Shown here in pieces: positions 26,242 to 33,797 of a stretch of DNA of 64,000 bases. How positions within the stretch are numbered: the first letter of the stretch is position 1; every line of letters starts with the position of its first letter. Made by a program: the position numbers and the translations under genes. The notes beneath the pieces are model-generated. The model was given only the letters and a program-made list of their open reading frames with translations. It searched no databases and had not been told where the DNA came from. The DNA comes from FEB-10 sp963710645 (lineage in GTDB: Bacteria; Acidobacteriota; Thermoanaerobaculia; Thermoanaerobaculales; Sulfomarinibacteraceae), in contig CAVQBD010000009.1 in NCBI GenBank assembly GCA_963710645.1, positions 62,001 to 126,000 on the forward strand, written 5' to 3'.

Positions 26242-26326
26242 CGGGACAGTATAGAGCAGGTTGTACGCCGTCAGCAGTAGGCAGTTGCTCGCGGCCGATA
26301 GCCGCGGCGACTCGATGCACCAGCGA

Positions 26327-26411
26327 GTTGGCAGTAGGTAGTGAGCCGTGACTCGGGACCCGGGCCTCGGAGGTGTGGTGGGCGGGTGGGGTCACTAGCC
26401 CCTAGTCGCTG
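26327..26411. repeat. degenerate 7-bp-period sequence
   Basis: The sequence reads in 7-mers such as TTGGCAG, TAGGTAG, TGAGCCG, TGACTCG, GGACCCG, GGCCTCG and, later, GTCACTA, GCCCCTA, GTCGCTG. Neighbouring units resemble each other, but overall conservation is weak. Confidence 0.45.
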
Positions 26412-26452
26412 CCCCCCGGGTGGGTGGGGGATCTCGCATCGCGGCGGAGTTC

Positions 26453-26529
26453 AACGTTGAACGTTACACGTTAAAGGTCGAGGTTCGTGGGTGAGACGGT
26501 GAATTCTGAGTTCTCAATTCTCAGATCTT
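26453..26529. repeat. 7-bp tandem repeat tract (AACGTTA to AATTCTC)
   Basis: Eleven heptamers in one register: AACGTTG, AACGTTA, CACGTTA, AAGGTCG, AGGTTCG, TGGGTGA, GACGGTG, AATTCTG, AGTTCTC, AATTCTC, AGATCTT. Each unit is most like its neighbour, but first and last are unrelated. Confidence 0.75.
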
Positions 26530-26657
26530 GATCCCCTGCCACTCTCCCCCACCAAAAAAACCGCAGACGAAATATTGCGGAGGTGGACGGGAACCTCGTG
26601 CGTTGAATGTCGAATCATTTGGTTCATCCGAGTTCCCGTGAGATGGACAGTGGTTGA

Positions 26658-26692
26658 GTTCGAAATGCGAAATGCGAAATGCGAAATTGTCA
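26658..26692. repeat. 7-bp tandem repeats (ATGCGAA)
   Basis: Five heptamers: GTTCGAA, three exact ATGCGAA, ATTGTCA. Confidence 0.85.
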
Positions 26693-26813
26693 CATCGCAC
26701 CGACATCGTGTGCAGTTCCGGATTCCATCGAGAGGCAGGCCATGAGCCGTGCGGGTTCGCCACTTCAGCGACAGCATCCAGAATGGCTGGTGCGAGGAGC
26801 CCCAATCAGCACT

Positions 26814-27017
26814 TTGGGTGAGCAAACGCCAGGTCATGGCACGGACCTGATCGAAGGCGTTCATCGCATCACGTGCTCCGGATCGACTGATTGCCCCGGC
26901 GTGCGCGAGGAGGGTCAGGTGACAGTCGAGCTCCTTGGCGGAAGCGTAGGCGATCCTCCAGTGATGGAGCCGATCCCGGCCCATTCCCGAGCCCGTTGCC
27001 GTCGCCGCGGGAGATAG
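26814..27017 (-). pseudogene. remnant of a four-helix-bundle (S23/IVS-like) protein gene
   Basis: The minus-strand frame here reads GRDRLHHWRIAYASAKELD, then CHLTLLAHAGAIS and FDQVRAMTWRLL. This matches the C-terminal half of four-helix-bundle proteins related to the 23S-rRNA intervening-sequence ORF (typical pattern: 'RIAxGSAxELxxHLxLAxxxG... LxEVxxMLxxLI'). The N-terminal half, with the usual 'RRAAVSIPxNIAEG' segment, is absent; upstream sequence is the palindrome and heptamer tract. The frame stays open beyond both ends but without recognisable protein sequence. It is therefore interpreted as a 5'-truncated remnant. The identification rests on pattern recall and is moderate. Confidence 0.55.
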
Positions 27018-27054
27018 GCGCGTCGAAGTCAGTGAATCGAAGCGAACGCAAGGA

Positions 27055-27080
27055 CCCCCTGTCCACCGGTGGACAGGGGG
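27055..27080. repeat. 26-bp perfect palindrome
   Basis: CCCCCTGTCCACC is followed directly by its reverse complement GGTGGACAGGGGG. It abuts the heptamer tract beginning at 27080 (GTTCTTC units). It could form a hairpin or cruciform; the T-rich sequence on its right also makes a plus-strand terminator possible. Confidence 0.8.
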
Positions 27081-27156
27081 TTCTTCGTTCTTCGTTCTTG
27101 GTTCTGTGATCGTCCACGGGTGGGCGGGGGATCTTGGATCTTGGATCTGGGTGGGT
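27080..27156. repeat. 7-bp tandem repeat tract (GTTCTTC to GGATCTT)
   Basis: Eleven heptamers without slip: GTTCTTC, GTTCTTC, GTTCTTG, GTTCTGT, GATCGTC, CACGGGT, GGGCGGG, GGATCTT, GGATCTT, GGATCTG, GGTGGGT. Two clear families are joined in register by degenerate units. Confidence 0.85.
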
Positions 27157-27180
27157 GAGCGGTAGGTTATCATCCGCCCC

Positions 27181-28410
27181 GTGTCTCGCATCCTCCATGT
27201 CCTGTCACAGCGCCCGTCACTCACCGGCAGCGGAATCACGCTGGACGCGATCGTCCGTCACGCAGCGGCTTCCGGCTGGGACCAAGACGTGGCGGTGGGC
27301 ACACCCGCCCACTCCTGCCATCCAGAAGTGGGGGGCCTTCCGCCGGACCGCATCCATCGGCTGAACTTCGGCGTTGGAAAGCTGTCCTATCCGGTGCCCG
27401 GGATGAGCGACATCATGCCGTACGAAAGCACCCGGTTCTCGGCAATGGACTCCGGGCTGGTCGACGGCTACCTGACAGCGTGGCGACGCCACATCCGCCA
27501 GCTCGTCTCCACAACTCGACCGGACCTCATCCATTCGCACCACGTGTGGCTCGTATCGTCCATCCTCAAGGACATCGCGCCCGAGACCCCGGTGGTGACA
27601 ACCTGTCACGCCACCGGCCTGCGACAGATGGAGTTGTGCCCCCACCTCGCCCCCGCTGTTCGTGCCGGCTGCGCCCGAAACGACCGCTTCGCCGTCCTCC
27701 ATCGTTTGCATGCGCAGCAGTTGTGTAACGCCCTGGGCGTGGCTGCCTCCCGCGTCCACGCGGTGGGCGCCGGATTTCGACACGACCTATTCCACGGCCG
27801 CGATCGGGCCACCCCGAACCCACCCCGCTTGCTCTACGTCGGCAAGTTCGCCGCAGCCAAGGGCCTGCCGGTCTTGCTCGACGCCGTGGAACGGCTGGCC
27901 GCGAAAGGCACGCCCTTCGAGCTCCATGTCGCTGGGGCGGGAACCGGGTCCGAGGCGGAGGGCCTGCGCCGCCGGATGGACTCCCTGGGCCGCCTGCTGG
28001 TCGTCCACGGCCAGTTGGCTCAACTCCAACTCGCCGACCTCATGCGAACGGCATCGGTCTGCGTGTTGCCCTCCTTTTACGAGGGTCTGCCGCTTGTTCT
28101 CGTGGAGGCCTTCGCTTCCGGATGTCGGATCGTGGCCACTGATTTGCCGGGTATCGTGGAACAGCTTTCGCCCCGCCTCGGCGATGCGCTGGAACTCGTG
28201 GAGCTTCCCGGCATGGCTGGCGTGGACACGCCGAAGCCGGACGACCTTCCGGATTTCACCACTCGCCTCGCAGCGGCGATTGAAAGAACTCTCGCTGCGC
28301 CGCCCATCGGTGATCCCTCGATCACCCGCCCCGGGGCGGTGGATGCATTCACATGGGAGGCCGTATTCAGAAGCGTCGAGTCCGTGTGGCGGGACCTCTT
28401 GGGGGGTTGA
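27181..28410 (+). CDS. glycosyltransferase family 4 protein
   Basis: A 409-residue GT-B-fold protein. The N-terminal half starts SRILHVLSQRPSLTGSG with the usual Gly-rich acceptor/donor loop, and LIHSHHVWLVSS around residue 120. The C-terminal Rossmann domain contains RLLYVGKFAAAKGLPVLLDAVE near residues 217-238 and the donor-sugar motif VLPSFYEGLPLVLVEAFASG near residues 297-316, with E and E7E-type glutamates. The family transfers sugars from nucleotide donors. The start is GTG at 27181, with a weak GAGCGG-type site. It stands alone and is convergent with the ArsC-like gene, so substrate and pathway are unknown. Confidence 0.88.
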   Translation: MSRILHVLSQRPSLTGSGITLDAIVRHAAASGWDQDVAVGTPAHSCHPEVGGLPPDRIHRLNFGVGKLSYPVPGMSDIMPYESTRFSAMDSGLVDGYLTAWRRHIRQLVSTTRPDLIHSHHVWLVSSILKDIAPETPVVTTCHATGLRQMELCPHLAPAVRAGCARNDRFAVLHRLHAQQLCNALGVAASRVHAVGAGFRHDLFHGRDRATPNPPRLLYVGKFAAAKGLPVLLDAVERLAAKGTPFELHVAGAGTGSEAEGLRRRMDSLGRLLVVHGQLAQLQLADLMRTASVCVLPSFYEGLPLVLVEAFASGCRIVATDLPGIVEQLSPRLGDALELVELPGMAGVDTPKPDDLPDFTTRLAAAIERTLAAPPIGDPSITRPGAVDAFTWEAVFRSVESVWRDLLGG

Positions 28411-28443
28411 CCGCGGCCGATATTCCGACGGTGCCCGCCGTTT

Positions 28444-28785
28444 CTAAATAAGTTCCAGAACCCGTTCGGTTGGCCTGCCGAGCACCGCCCGATCTCCGGA
28501 CACCACGATCGGGCGTTCGATCAATCTCGGATGATCCGCCATCGCCCGTATCAACTGTTGGCGACTCAGGTGGGCGTCGGCAAGACCGAGCTCATTGAAC
28601 TCTTTTTCACGGCGCCGGATCAGCTCACGGGGTTCCATCCCGAGAAGTCCCAACAATCGGTCCAGCTCGGCCACTGTGGGCGGTGTGTCGAGGTAGTTGA
28701 TGATCTCCGGCTCGACCCCATTTTCGCGCAGCAACTGCAGCGCCTGTTTCGATTTCGTTCAACGGGGATTATGGTAAATGACCAT
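28444..28785 (-). CDS. arsC: ArsC-family arsenate reductase, probable selenoprotein (in-frame TGA at catalytic Cys)
   Basis: From the ATG at 28785 (GGAAGGA site 8 bp upstream) the frame reads MVIYHNPR, then TGA (28759-28761), then TKSKQALQLLRENGVEPE and on to LELI at 28444. Reading TGA as one residue gives 113 residues, the full ArsC length. The family motif is NPRC(S/T)KS; here the catalytic Cys is exactly the TGA codon, suggesting selenocysteine. All downstream family segments are intact (YLDTPPTVAELDRLL, EKEFNELGL, HPRLIERPIVV, VLGRPTERVLEL), arguing against a decaying gene. A SECIS-like hairpin follows (28726-28743). The family reduces arsenate with glutaredoxin; some relatives are Spx-like. 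The gene stands alone; no other ars or sel gene is in the window. Alternative: a single TGC-to-TGA mutation or error. Confidence 0.8.
28726..28743 (-). promoter_or_regulatory. bacterial SECIS-like hairpin
   Basis: On the minus strand GCGCUGCAGUUGCUGCGC folds with GCGC/GCGC and GC/GC pairs, one U-U mismatch and an apical AGUU loop. The loop begins 22 nt after the UGA, within the distance range known for bacterial SECIS elements. The unpaired U below a short GCA...UGC upper stem and the G-U in the loop resemble the E. coli fdhF element (U bulge, then GCA-GGUC-UGC). Confidence 0.6.
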
Positions 28786-28937
28786 GCACGTGTTCCTTCC
28801 ATTTCAAGTGCCCGAGGATACACGCCCCCGATCACTCCCGTAGGATCGGTCCTCTCAAAGCCGCAGGGTTGATCGTCGCGCCGGATCAAGAAGGGTGAAA
28901 GGTGCCGACGGACCGAACAGCAAGACCAACTTTCGTC

Positions 28938-29906
28938 TCAGATCCCGAGGTCTTCCATCTCCACTAGCCCCGCGGTCACCTCGGAACGGGCGACCTCGAG
29001 CGCTTCCAGCACGGTGGGTCGATGAACGTCGGGTAGCGACTCGTTGAGCCTGACGTCCACAACCCCCGACCCGAGCCCGAAGGAGTAGAAACCGGCCGAC
29101 AGACTGCCGTCATGGGCACCGCCCGCCAGACGAACCATAGCCTCTGCCACGTCGACGTGAATCGCCAGCGCCACCACGTCGGGTTCAGCCACCATGAGGT
29201 TGGTGTCGGTGGCTACGAGCAGAACCCCAGCGTCGTGAGCCGCTGCCAAAACACCGCCCTCAGGTCGGTCGGTTGCATAGAGCGCTACCTCTACACCTCG
29301 ATGAGCGATCTCCCATGGTCCCTCGGGAGCACTCACAACAACCACCTCGTGGCGATATCCCTCCGAGAGAAACCCTCTGATGAACCCACTCTCCAGATGA
29401 TCGAGCCACTCTCCGCCCGCTCCCCGCAGGACACCCACGGTTTTCGATGCGCCGAGGTTGGCTGCTACCACCCCCGCTACGTAGCCCGCTCCATCAGGCA
29501 CGAATTCCACTCCGGTCACGTTTGCCCCGTGGGCTCTGCCGGGCAGCAGGACGAACCGCGTTTCCGGAAATGAAGGAGCGTTGGCAAATACGGCGTTTTC
29601 AAACCCGGGCCCGACGCAGAACACAAGGTCGATTCCCATTTCGCCCTGGCGCTGCAGCAACGTCTGAGGTCCAACGCCGTCCGACACCCTCAGACGCGAT
29701 ACCTCGGCTCCGAGTTCGGCGGCGATTCGGCCGAGACCTTCCTCGGCTGACCTTTCCCACCGACCGGAAACCGGCATCGACGTCAACAGACGGACACGGT
29801 AGCCGCGCTCGGTCGTTTCGACTTCGGTCGGCTGCCCGCCACAGCCGGAGACCAGTGTCAAACCCACGGCTGCGATGATGAGCGGAAATCGATGGTCGAA
29901 CACCAT
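28938..29906 (-). CDS. BMP-family substrate-binding lipoprotein
   Basis: A 322-residue periplasmic binding protein anchored as a lipoprotein (lipobox LVSGC, Cys22, from the ATG at 29906; the frame opens further at 29945). The mature part fits the BMP/Med family, which binds nucleosides or similar ligands for ABC uptake: DLVFCVGPGFENAV (ligand loop), GYVAGVVAANLG, VGVLRGAGGEWLDHLESGFIRGF, and VLLVATDTN. No ABC permease or ATPase gene is adjacent, so it either works with a transporter elsewhere or acts as a sensor. No clear ribosome site is visible. Confidence 0.85.
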   Translation of the reverse strand: MVFDHRFPLIIAAVGLTLVSGCGGQPTEVETTERGYRVRLLTSMPVSGRWERSAEEGLGRIAAELGAEVSRLRVSDGVGPQTLLQRQGEMGIDLVFCVGPGFENAVFANAPSFPETRFVLLPGRAHGANVTGVEFVPDGAGYVAGVVAANLGASKTVGVLRGAGGEWLDHLESGFIRGFLSEGYRHEVVVVSAPEGPWEIAHRGVEVALYATDRPEGGVLAAAHDAGVLLVATDTNLMVAEPDVVALAIHVDVAEAMVRLAGGAHDGSLSAGFYSFGLGSGVVDVRLNESLPDVHRPTVLEALEVARSEVTAGLVEMEDLGI

Positions 29907-29989
29907 GATCTGCAGAATTGTACTCCGTCTGCAGTCGACCGACACCCGGGCAGGTCGTTTCCACCGGCCGCCTTGAGGTAGAATGCCTC

Positions 29990-30748
29990 ATGAACCTGCT
30001 GCATTTGGTTTCCGAGCTCGACGAACTCCTGGATGTGGACGCCGTCTCCGACTATTGCCCGAACGGTCTGCAAGTGGAGGGCCGTCCCGGTGTGGATCGG
30101 GTCGTGACTGCGGTCTCTGCCTCGCGCGCGCTGTTCACACGTGCAGTGGACCACGACGCGGACGCTATCTTGGTCCACCACGGCATCCTCTGGAACGGAC
30201 CAGAGGCACCTCGAGTCGTGGGGTCGCTCCGTGAGCGAATCCGCCTCCTGATCGAGAACCGGATTTCCCTCATCGCCTACCATCTCCCGCTCGACCGCCA
30301 TCCCGTCGTCGGCAACGCTGCGCAGCTCGCAATCAGGCTCGGGCTGGATGAACTCGAGCCGTTTGGTGATCATCACGGAGTGTCGGCCGGAGTCTGCGGA
30401 GTTTTTCCCGAGCCCGTGGAAGCTGTCGAGCTGTTCGCGGCGGTTGCCGATGCCTGTGATCGCGACCCTCAGATCTTTGAAGGTGACCGCCGGTTGGTGT
30501 CATCGGTGGGAATCGTCACCGGTGCCGCCCAGCGGGAGTACCACCAAGCGGTGGCTGCCGGCCTGGACGCATACATCACCGGAGAAGCCACCGAATGGGT
30601 CCTTCACCAGGCTGCCGAAGACGGTGTTCACTACCTGGCGGCCGGGCACTACGCCACCGAGCGATTCGGAGTGCTGGCACTGGGCAAGTGGCTCGAGCAG
30701 CACCACGATGTGGAGGTCGAGTTCATCGAGCTGCCAAATCCAGTCTGA
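29990..30748 (+). CDS. Nif3-like dinuclear metal-centre protein
   Basis: A 252-residue protein of the Nif3/YqfO/DUF34 family, ring-shaped hexamers with a two-metal site. Family marks: CPNGLQVEG (residues 23-31), VHHGILWNG with the metal-binding His-His, IAYHLPLDRHPVVGN, and near the C-terminus YITGEATEWVLHQAAEDGVHYLAAGHYATERFG, which carries the second metal cluster (E, H). The ATG at 29990 follows a TTGAGG site. The family has been linked to GTP cyclohydrolase I-like activity and cofactor repair, but its function is unsettled. It is divergent from the BMP gene. Confidence 0.9.
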   Translation: MNLLHLVSELDELLDVDAVSDYCPNGLQVEGRPGVDRVVTAVSASRALFTRAVDHDADAILVHHGILWNGPEAPRVVGSLRERIRLLIENRISLIAYHLPLDRHPVVGNAAQLAIRLGLDELEPFGDHHGVSAGVCGVFPEPVEAVELFAAVADACDRDPQIFEGDRRLVSSVGIVTGAAQREYHQAVAAGLDAYITGEATEWVLHQAAEDGVHYLAAGHYATERFGVLALGKWLEQHHDVEVEFIELPNPV

Positions 30749-30869
30749 CGCCGAGCCCCAACCCATTCCAAAACGAGGCGTCAGGGCCCGAGGTTCCGAG
30801 ATCCGGCTCCCACCGGCTCGCTTTCCCATCGGCCCGGCTGCCTCGCGCAGGGTCCGTTACACTTCTGGA

Positions 30870-31736
30870 ATGGCAGGCACCGCGCCGACACCCCGCAATC
30901 AGTTTTCGTTCTCCCGGCTGAAGACATTTCACCAGTGCCCTCTGCGCTACCGCTACCGCTACCTCAAGGGCATGCGGGAGGCTTTTCGCTCCGTCGAGAG
31001 TTTCCTCGGGAGCACCGTCCACGAAGTGTTGGAGTGGCTCTATGGGGAACGCAACGGCGGGCCATCGACTCCTGGCCTGACCCTCGTGCTCGAGGACTTC
31101 GCCGCACGGTGGGACACGTCGTGGGGTGACGACGTGGCGGTGGTCAAAATTTCCGACTCCGCCGACGAGTCCTTTCGTCTCGGACGGGAGATGCTGAGCC
31201 GGTTCTACCGCGAAACCTTTGCCCACGACCTGAGTGACACCATCGCCCTCGAACAGCGGTTTTCGGTCCGGCTCTCCCCGAATCTGGTGTTCACCGGTAT
31301 CGCCGACAGGGTCGGGCGAACCGAGCACGGGCGCCTCTTCATCGTGGATTACAAGACCTCGAGTCGGAAAGGAACGCCATCCGAGTTCTCAGAGGGTCTC
31401 CAGGCCCCACTCTACGCCAGCTGTGCCCTGCGTTCCCACGACGGCGACGAGGCCCTGGCGGGCTACCACTACCTGCGGCACGGCACCACGAGTTGGCACC
31501 GTGTCACCCGCCGACGCTCCGAGGATCTCCTGCGGAGGTTCGGCGAGTTGTGCACCGAGGCCTCCGAGGCCACCGAGTTTCCGGCGCGGCCCGGAGTCCT
31601 GTGTGCGTGGTGCGGATTCAACGCTGTGTGTCCGTCCGCCCAGGTTCCGCACGGTCTGTCCGGAGGCCAACGGGTGGCCGACAGCCGACTCCTGCCGGAG
31701 GTGGCGCCGCCCGAGGACGACGAGGGCGGGCCGTAG
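30870..31736 (+). CDS. PD-(D/E)XK nuclease with Fe-S-type cysteines (Cas4/RecB-like)
   Basis: A 288-residue RecB-family nuclease. FSFSRLKTFHQCPLRYRYRYL at the start supplies the first Cys; GSTVHEVLEWL carries the motif I His; FTGIADRVGR and FIVDYKTSS give the catalytic D and D-x-K. The C-terminal CAWCGFNAVCP supplies three more Cys, so a 4Fe-4S cluster like those of Cas4 and AddB is likely. The longer frame starting at 30348 overlaps the Nif3-like gene and is not used; the ATG at 30870 is chosen from where the homology begins. No CRISPR array or cas gene is near, so a DNA repair role is more likely than a Cas4 role. Confidence 0.87.
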   Translation: MAGTAPTPRNQFSFSRLKTFHQCPLRYRYRYLKGMREAFRSVESFLGSTVHEVLEWLYGERNGGPSTPGLTLVLEDFAARWDTSWGDDVAVVKISDSADESFRLGREMLSRFYRETFAHDLSDTIALEQRFSVRLSPNLVFTGIADRVGRTEHGRLFIVDYKTSSRKGTPSEFSEGLQAPLYASCALRSHDGDEALAGYHYLRHGTTSWHRVTRRRSEDLLRRFGELCTEASEATEFPARPGVLCAWCGFNAVCPSAQVPHGLSGGQRVADSRLLPEVAPPEDDEGGP

Positions 31737-31831
31737 GCCGGAGGCAGTGGCTGCTCCAACGGGGGTCCGGGGCTCGGGACCGGGGTTGTCAGAAGTGCGG
31801 GATTCGGCACGGTACAGGTTAGACTCCTGGG

Positions 31832-33751
31832 GTGGAACCCGTCATCGTCACCATCGTGGCGGCCGTAGCCCTCGGCATTGCGGGCCAGGTCGTCGCGGAA
31901 CGATTCCAAGTCCCCGCCATTCTCCCCCTCCTGGTGTTGGGGATGCTCTGCGGACCGGCCGGTCTCGCTCTCGTCAATCCAGAGACCCTGGGCGGAACCC
32001 TCGAAGCTCTGATCCACCTGGGGGTCGCCATCATCCTCTTCGAGGGTGGTCTGTCGTTGGATCCTGACCGCCTTGCCAAGGTCGGCGCACCAGTTCGAAA
32101 CCTGTTGACCATCGGAGTGGCCGTCACGGGTATTGGAGCCGCGGTTGCGGCCCATTACGTCGTTGGAATGGACTGGGGCGCTGCAGCGCTCTTCGGTGCC
32201 ATCGTCACGGTGACCGGACCAACCGTCATCGTCCCCCTGCTTCGCCACCTCATCGCACCCAGAGAGGTCAAAACCATTCTGCTCTCCGAGGGCCTGATCA
32301 TTGACCCCATCGGTGCGGTGCTGGCATATGTGGTCCTTCAGTGGATCGCTCGCGCCGGAATCCCCTTTCGGGAGCTGATGGGACAGCTGTCAGGGCTCGC
32401 TGCCGTGGGAATCATCGTTGGATTCGCCGCCGGAGCCCTCGGCAAGCTCATTCTCCGCAGCCGTATCGTGAGCGGCGAACTGCGAAACCTCAGCATCCTC
32501 GCGATTCTGATGGTCTGCTACCTGGTCGCCGAATCCCAGGCCCACCAGTCTGGCATCCTGGCGTCGATGGTCATGGGCTTCACCATCTCGGCCGCCGAAC
32601 TCCCCGACCTGGTGTCGGTCCGGGCGTTCAAAGGTCAGTTGACGATTCTGATCATCTCCATGTTGTTCATCCTCCTCGCAGCGCAGCTCGATCTCGCCGC
32701 TATGATCGACCTGTCATGGAGCGGTCTGTTGGTCGTCGCCGCTTTGATTCTCATCGTCCGCCCCGCCGCGGTCCTCGCCTCGATCTGGCCTCGCCAATTG
32801 GATTGGAGGGGCCGCACGGTCATCGGCCTGACGGCTCCACGCGGCATCGTTGCCGCCGCGGTGGCTTCGCTCGCAGCAAGGGAAATGAACAAGGTGGGGC
32901 TTGCGGGCGCATCACAAATGGAAGGACTTGTCTATTTGACAATTTTGGTGACCGTTGCGTGGTCGACCGTCGGAGCGTTGATCCTGCCGAGGCTCCTCGG
33001 CTACACCTCCGACCCCAAACGCCGAAGGACCGTGCTGGTGGGAGCCAACGCGGTAACCGAGTCGCTGGTGCGGGAAGTCGTGGCTCACGATCGCACGACA
33101 GTGGTTGTTGACGGCGTATCCTGGCGGCTCGACCGATTCCGGTCGGGAGGCTTGATGGCCGTGGTGGGCGACGCCCGTGACGCGGTGACCTTCGAGGAGG
33201 CGGAAGTCGAACGCGACTCGGTGGTGGTGGCCACAACCACAAACGACGAACTCAATCTCCTCGTCGCCGAACTTGTTCACTCTGAGTTCGGTGTCGAGCA
33301 CCCGGTGGTCGCGGTTCAGAGGCCGCCCGAGGAGTTGGGACGCCGGTCGAGAGGCTGGATCGATCTGCTCGGAGCAGGGAGCATCGATATTCAGAAGTGG
33401 TCGCGCAGGCTCGAAAACGGAACCGCCCATCGGATCGTGATCGACCCTCGGGTCGAAGAACATATCGCGCTGTTGCGCTCGGTGGAGCGGGAGCACCGCA
33501 GCTCGGTATTCCGCCTGGTCGGCGTTGCCAACGGCGAGGTGGATTTCAGGGTCGAAGACGCCAATCTCGCTGGATTCGAGGAACTGGTGCTGTTGGTGGC
33601 GAAAGGTCGTCCGAGAGAACTTCTCCAGGCGGTTCACCTGGTGGAGCGCCCATCCACCGACGATGACTCCGGCCCCGGGCAGGCTGATCGTATCGCCCCG
33701 ACACCCCCTCCGCCGGAGTCGCCCACCAAGGATCAGGACCCTCTCCCCTGA
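31832..33751 (+). CDS. CPA-family cation:proton antiporter with RCK/TrkA-N domain
   Basis: A 639-residue protein. Residues 1 to about 395 form some 12-13 membrane helices with antiporter marks (LFEGGLSLD, VTVTGPTVIVPLL, LLSEGLIIDPIGAVLAYV, LTAPRGIVAAAVASL), typical of NhaP-type Na+(K+)/H+ exchangers. The cytoplasmic part (about 398-520: RRTVLVGANAVTESLVREV, VVVDGVSWRLD, VATTTNDELNLLVAELV) is a TrkA-N nucleotide-binding domain, and about 100 more residues follow, possibly a TrkA-C-like domain. The GTG start at 31832 has a weak site. It should control pH or monovalent cations under nucleotide control. Confidence 0.9.
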   Translation: MEPVIVTIVAAVALGIAGQVVAERFQVPAILPLLVLGMLCGPAGLALVNPETLGGTLEALIHLGVAIILFEGGLSLDPDRLAKVGAPVRNLLTIGVAVTGIGAAVAAHYVVGMDWGAAALFGAIVTVTGPTVIVPLLRHLIAPREVKTILLSEGLIIDPIGAVLAYVVLQWIARAGIPFRELMGQLSGLAAVGIIVGFAAGALGKLILRSRIVSGELRNLSILAILMVCYLVAESQAHQSGILASMVMGFTISAAELPDLVSVRAFKGQLTILIISMLFILLAAQLDLAAMIDLSWSGLLVVAALILIVRPAAVLASIWPRQLDWRGRTVIGLTAPRGIVAAAVASLAAREMNKVGLAGASQMEGLVYLTILVTVAWSTVGALILPRLLGYTSDPKRRRTVLVGANAVTESLVREVVAHDRTTVVVDGVSWRLDRFRSGGLMAVVGDARDAVTFEEAEVERDSVVVATTTNDELNLLVAELVHSEFGVEHPVVAVQRPPEELGRRSRGWIDLLGAGSIDIQKWSRRLENGTAHRIVIDPRVEEHIALLRSVEREHRSSVFRLVGVANGEVDFRVEDANLAGFEELVLLVAKGRPRELLQAVHLVERPSTDDDSGPGQADRIAPTPPPPESPTKDQDPLP

Positions 33752-33797
33752 GCCACCCGCCTCTTTTCTCCCCATCCACGGTCGGCGATCGAGTCCG

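Larger units (their letters stand above)
26242..27180. other. 939-bp gene-poor stretch rich in heptamer repeats
   Basis: No intact gene is seen. From left to right it holds a degenerate heptamer tract (about 26327-26411), a GGGTGGGTGGGGGATCTCG motif (26419-26437), an 11-unit heptamer tract (26453-26529), a third tract (26658-26692), the broken four-helix-bundle gene on the minus strand (26814-27017), a 26-bp perfect palindrome (27055-27080), and another 11-unit tract (27080-27156) that runs into the promoter area of the next gene. Confidence 0.75.

Noticed and set aside
30870..31736. PD-(D/E)XK nuclease as a Cas4 of a CRISPR system
   Set aside because: No cas1, cas2 or repeat array in the window; neighbours are housekeeping genes.
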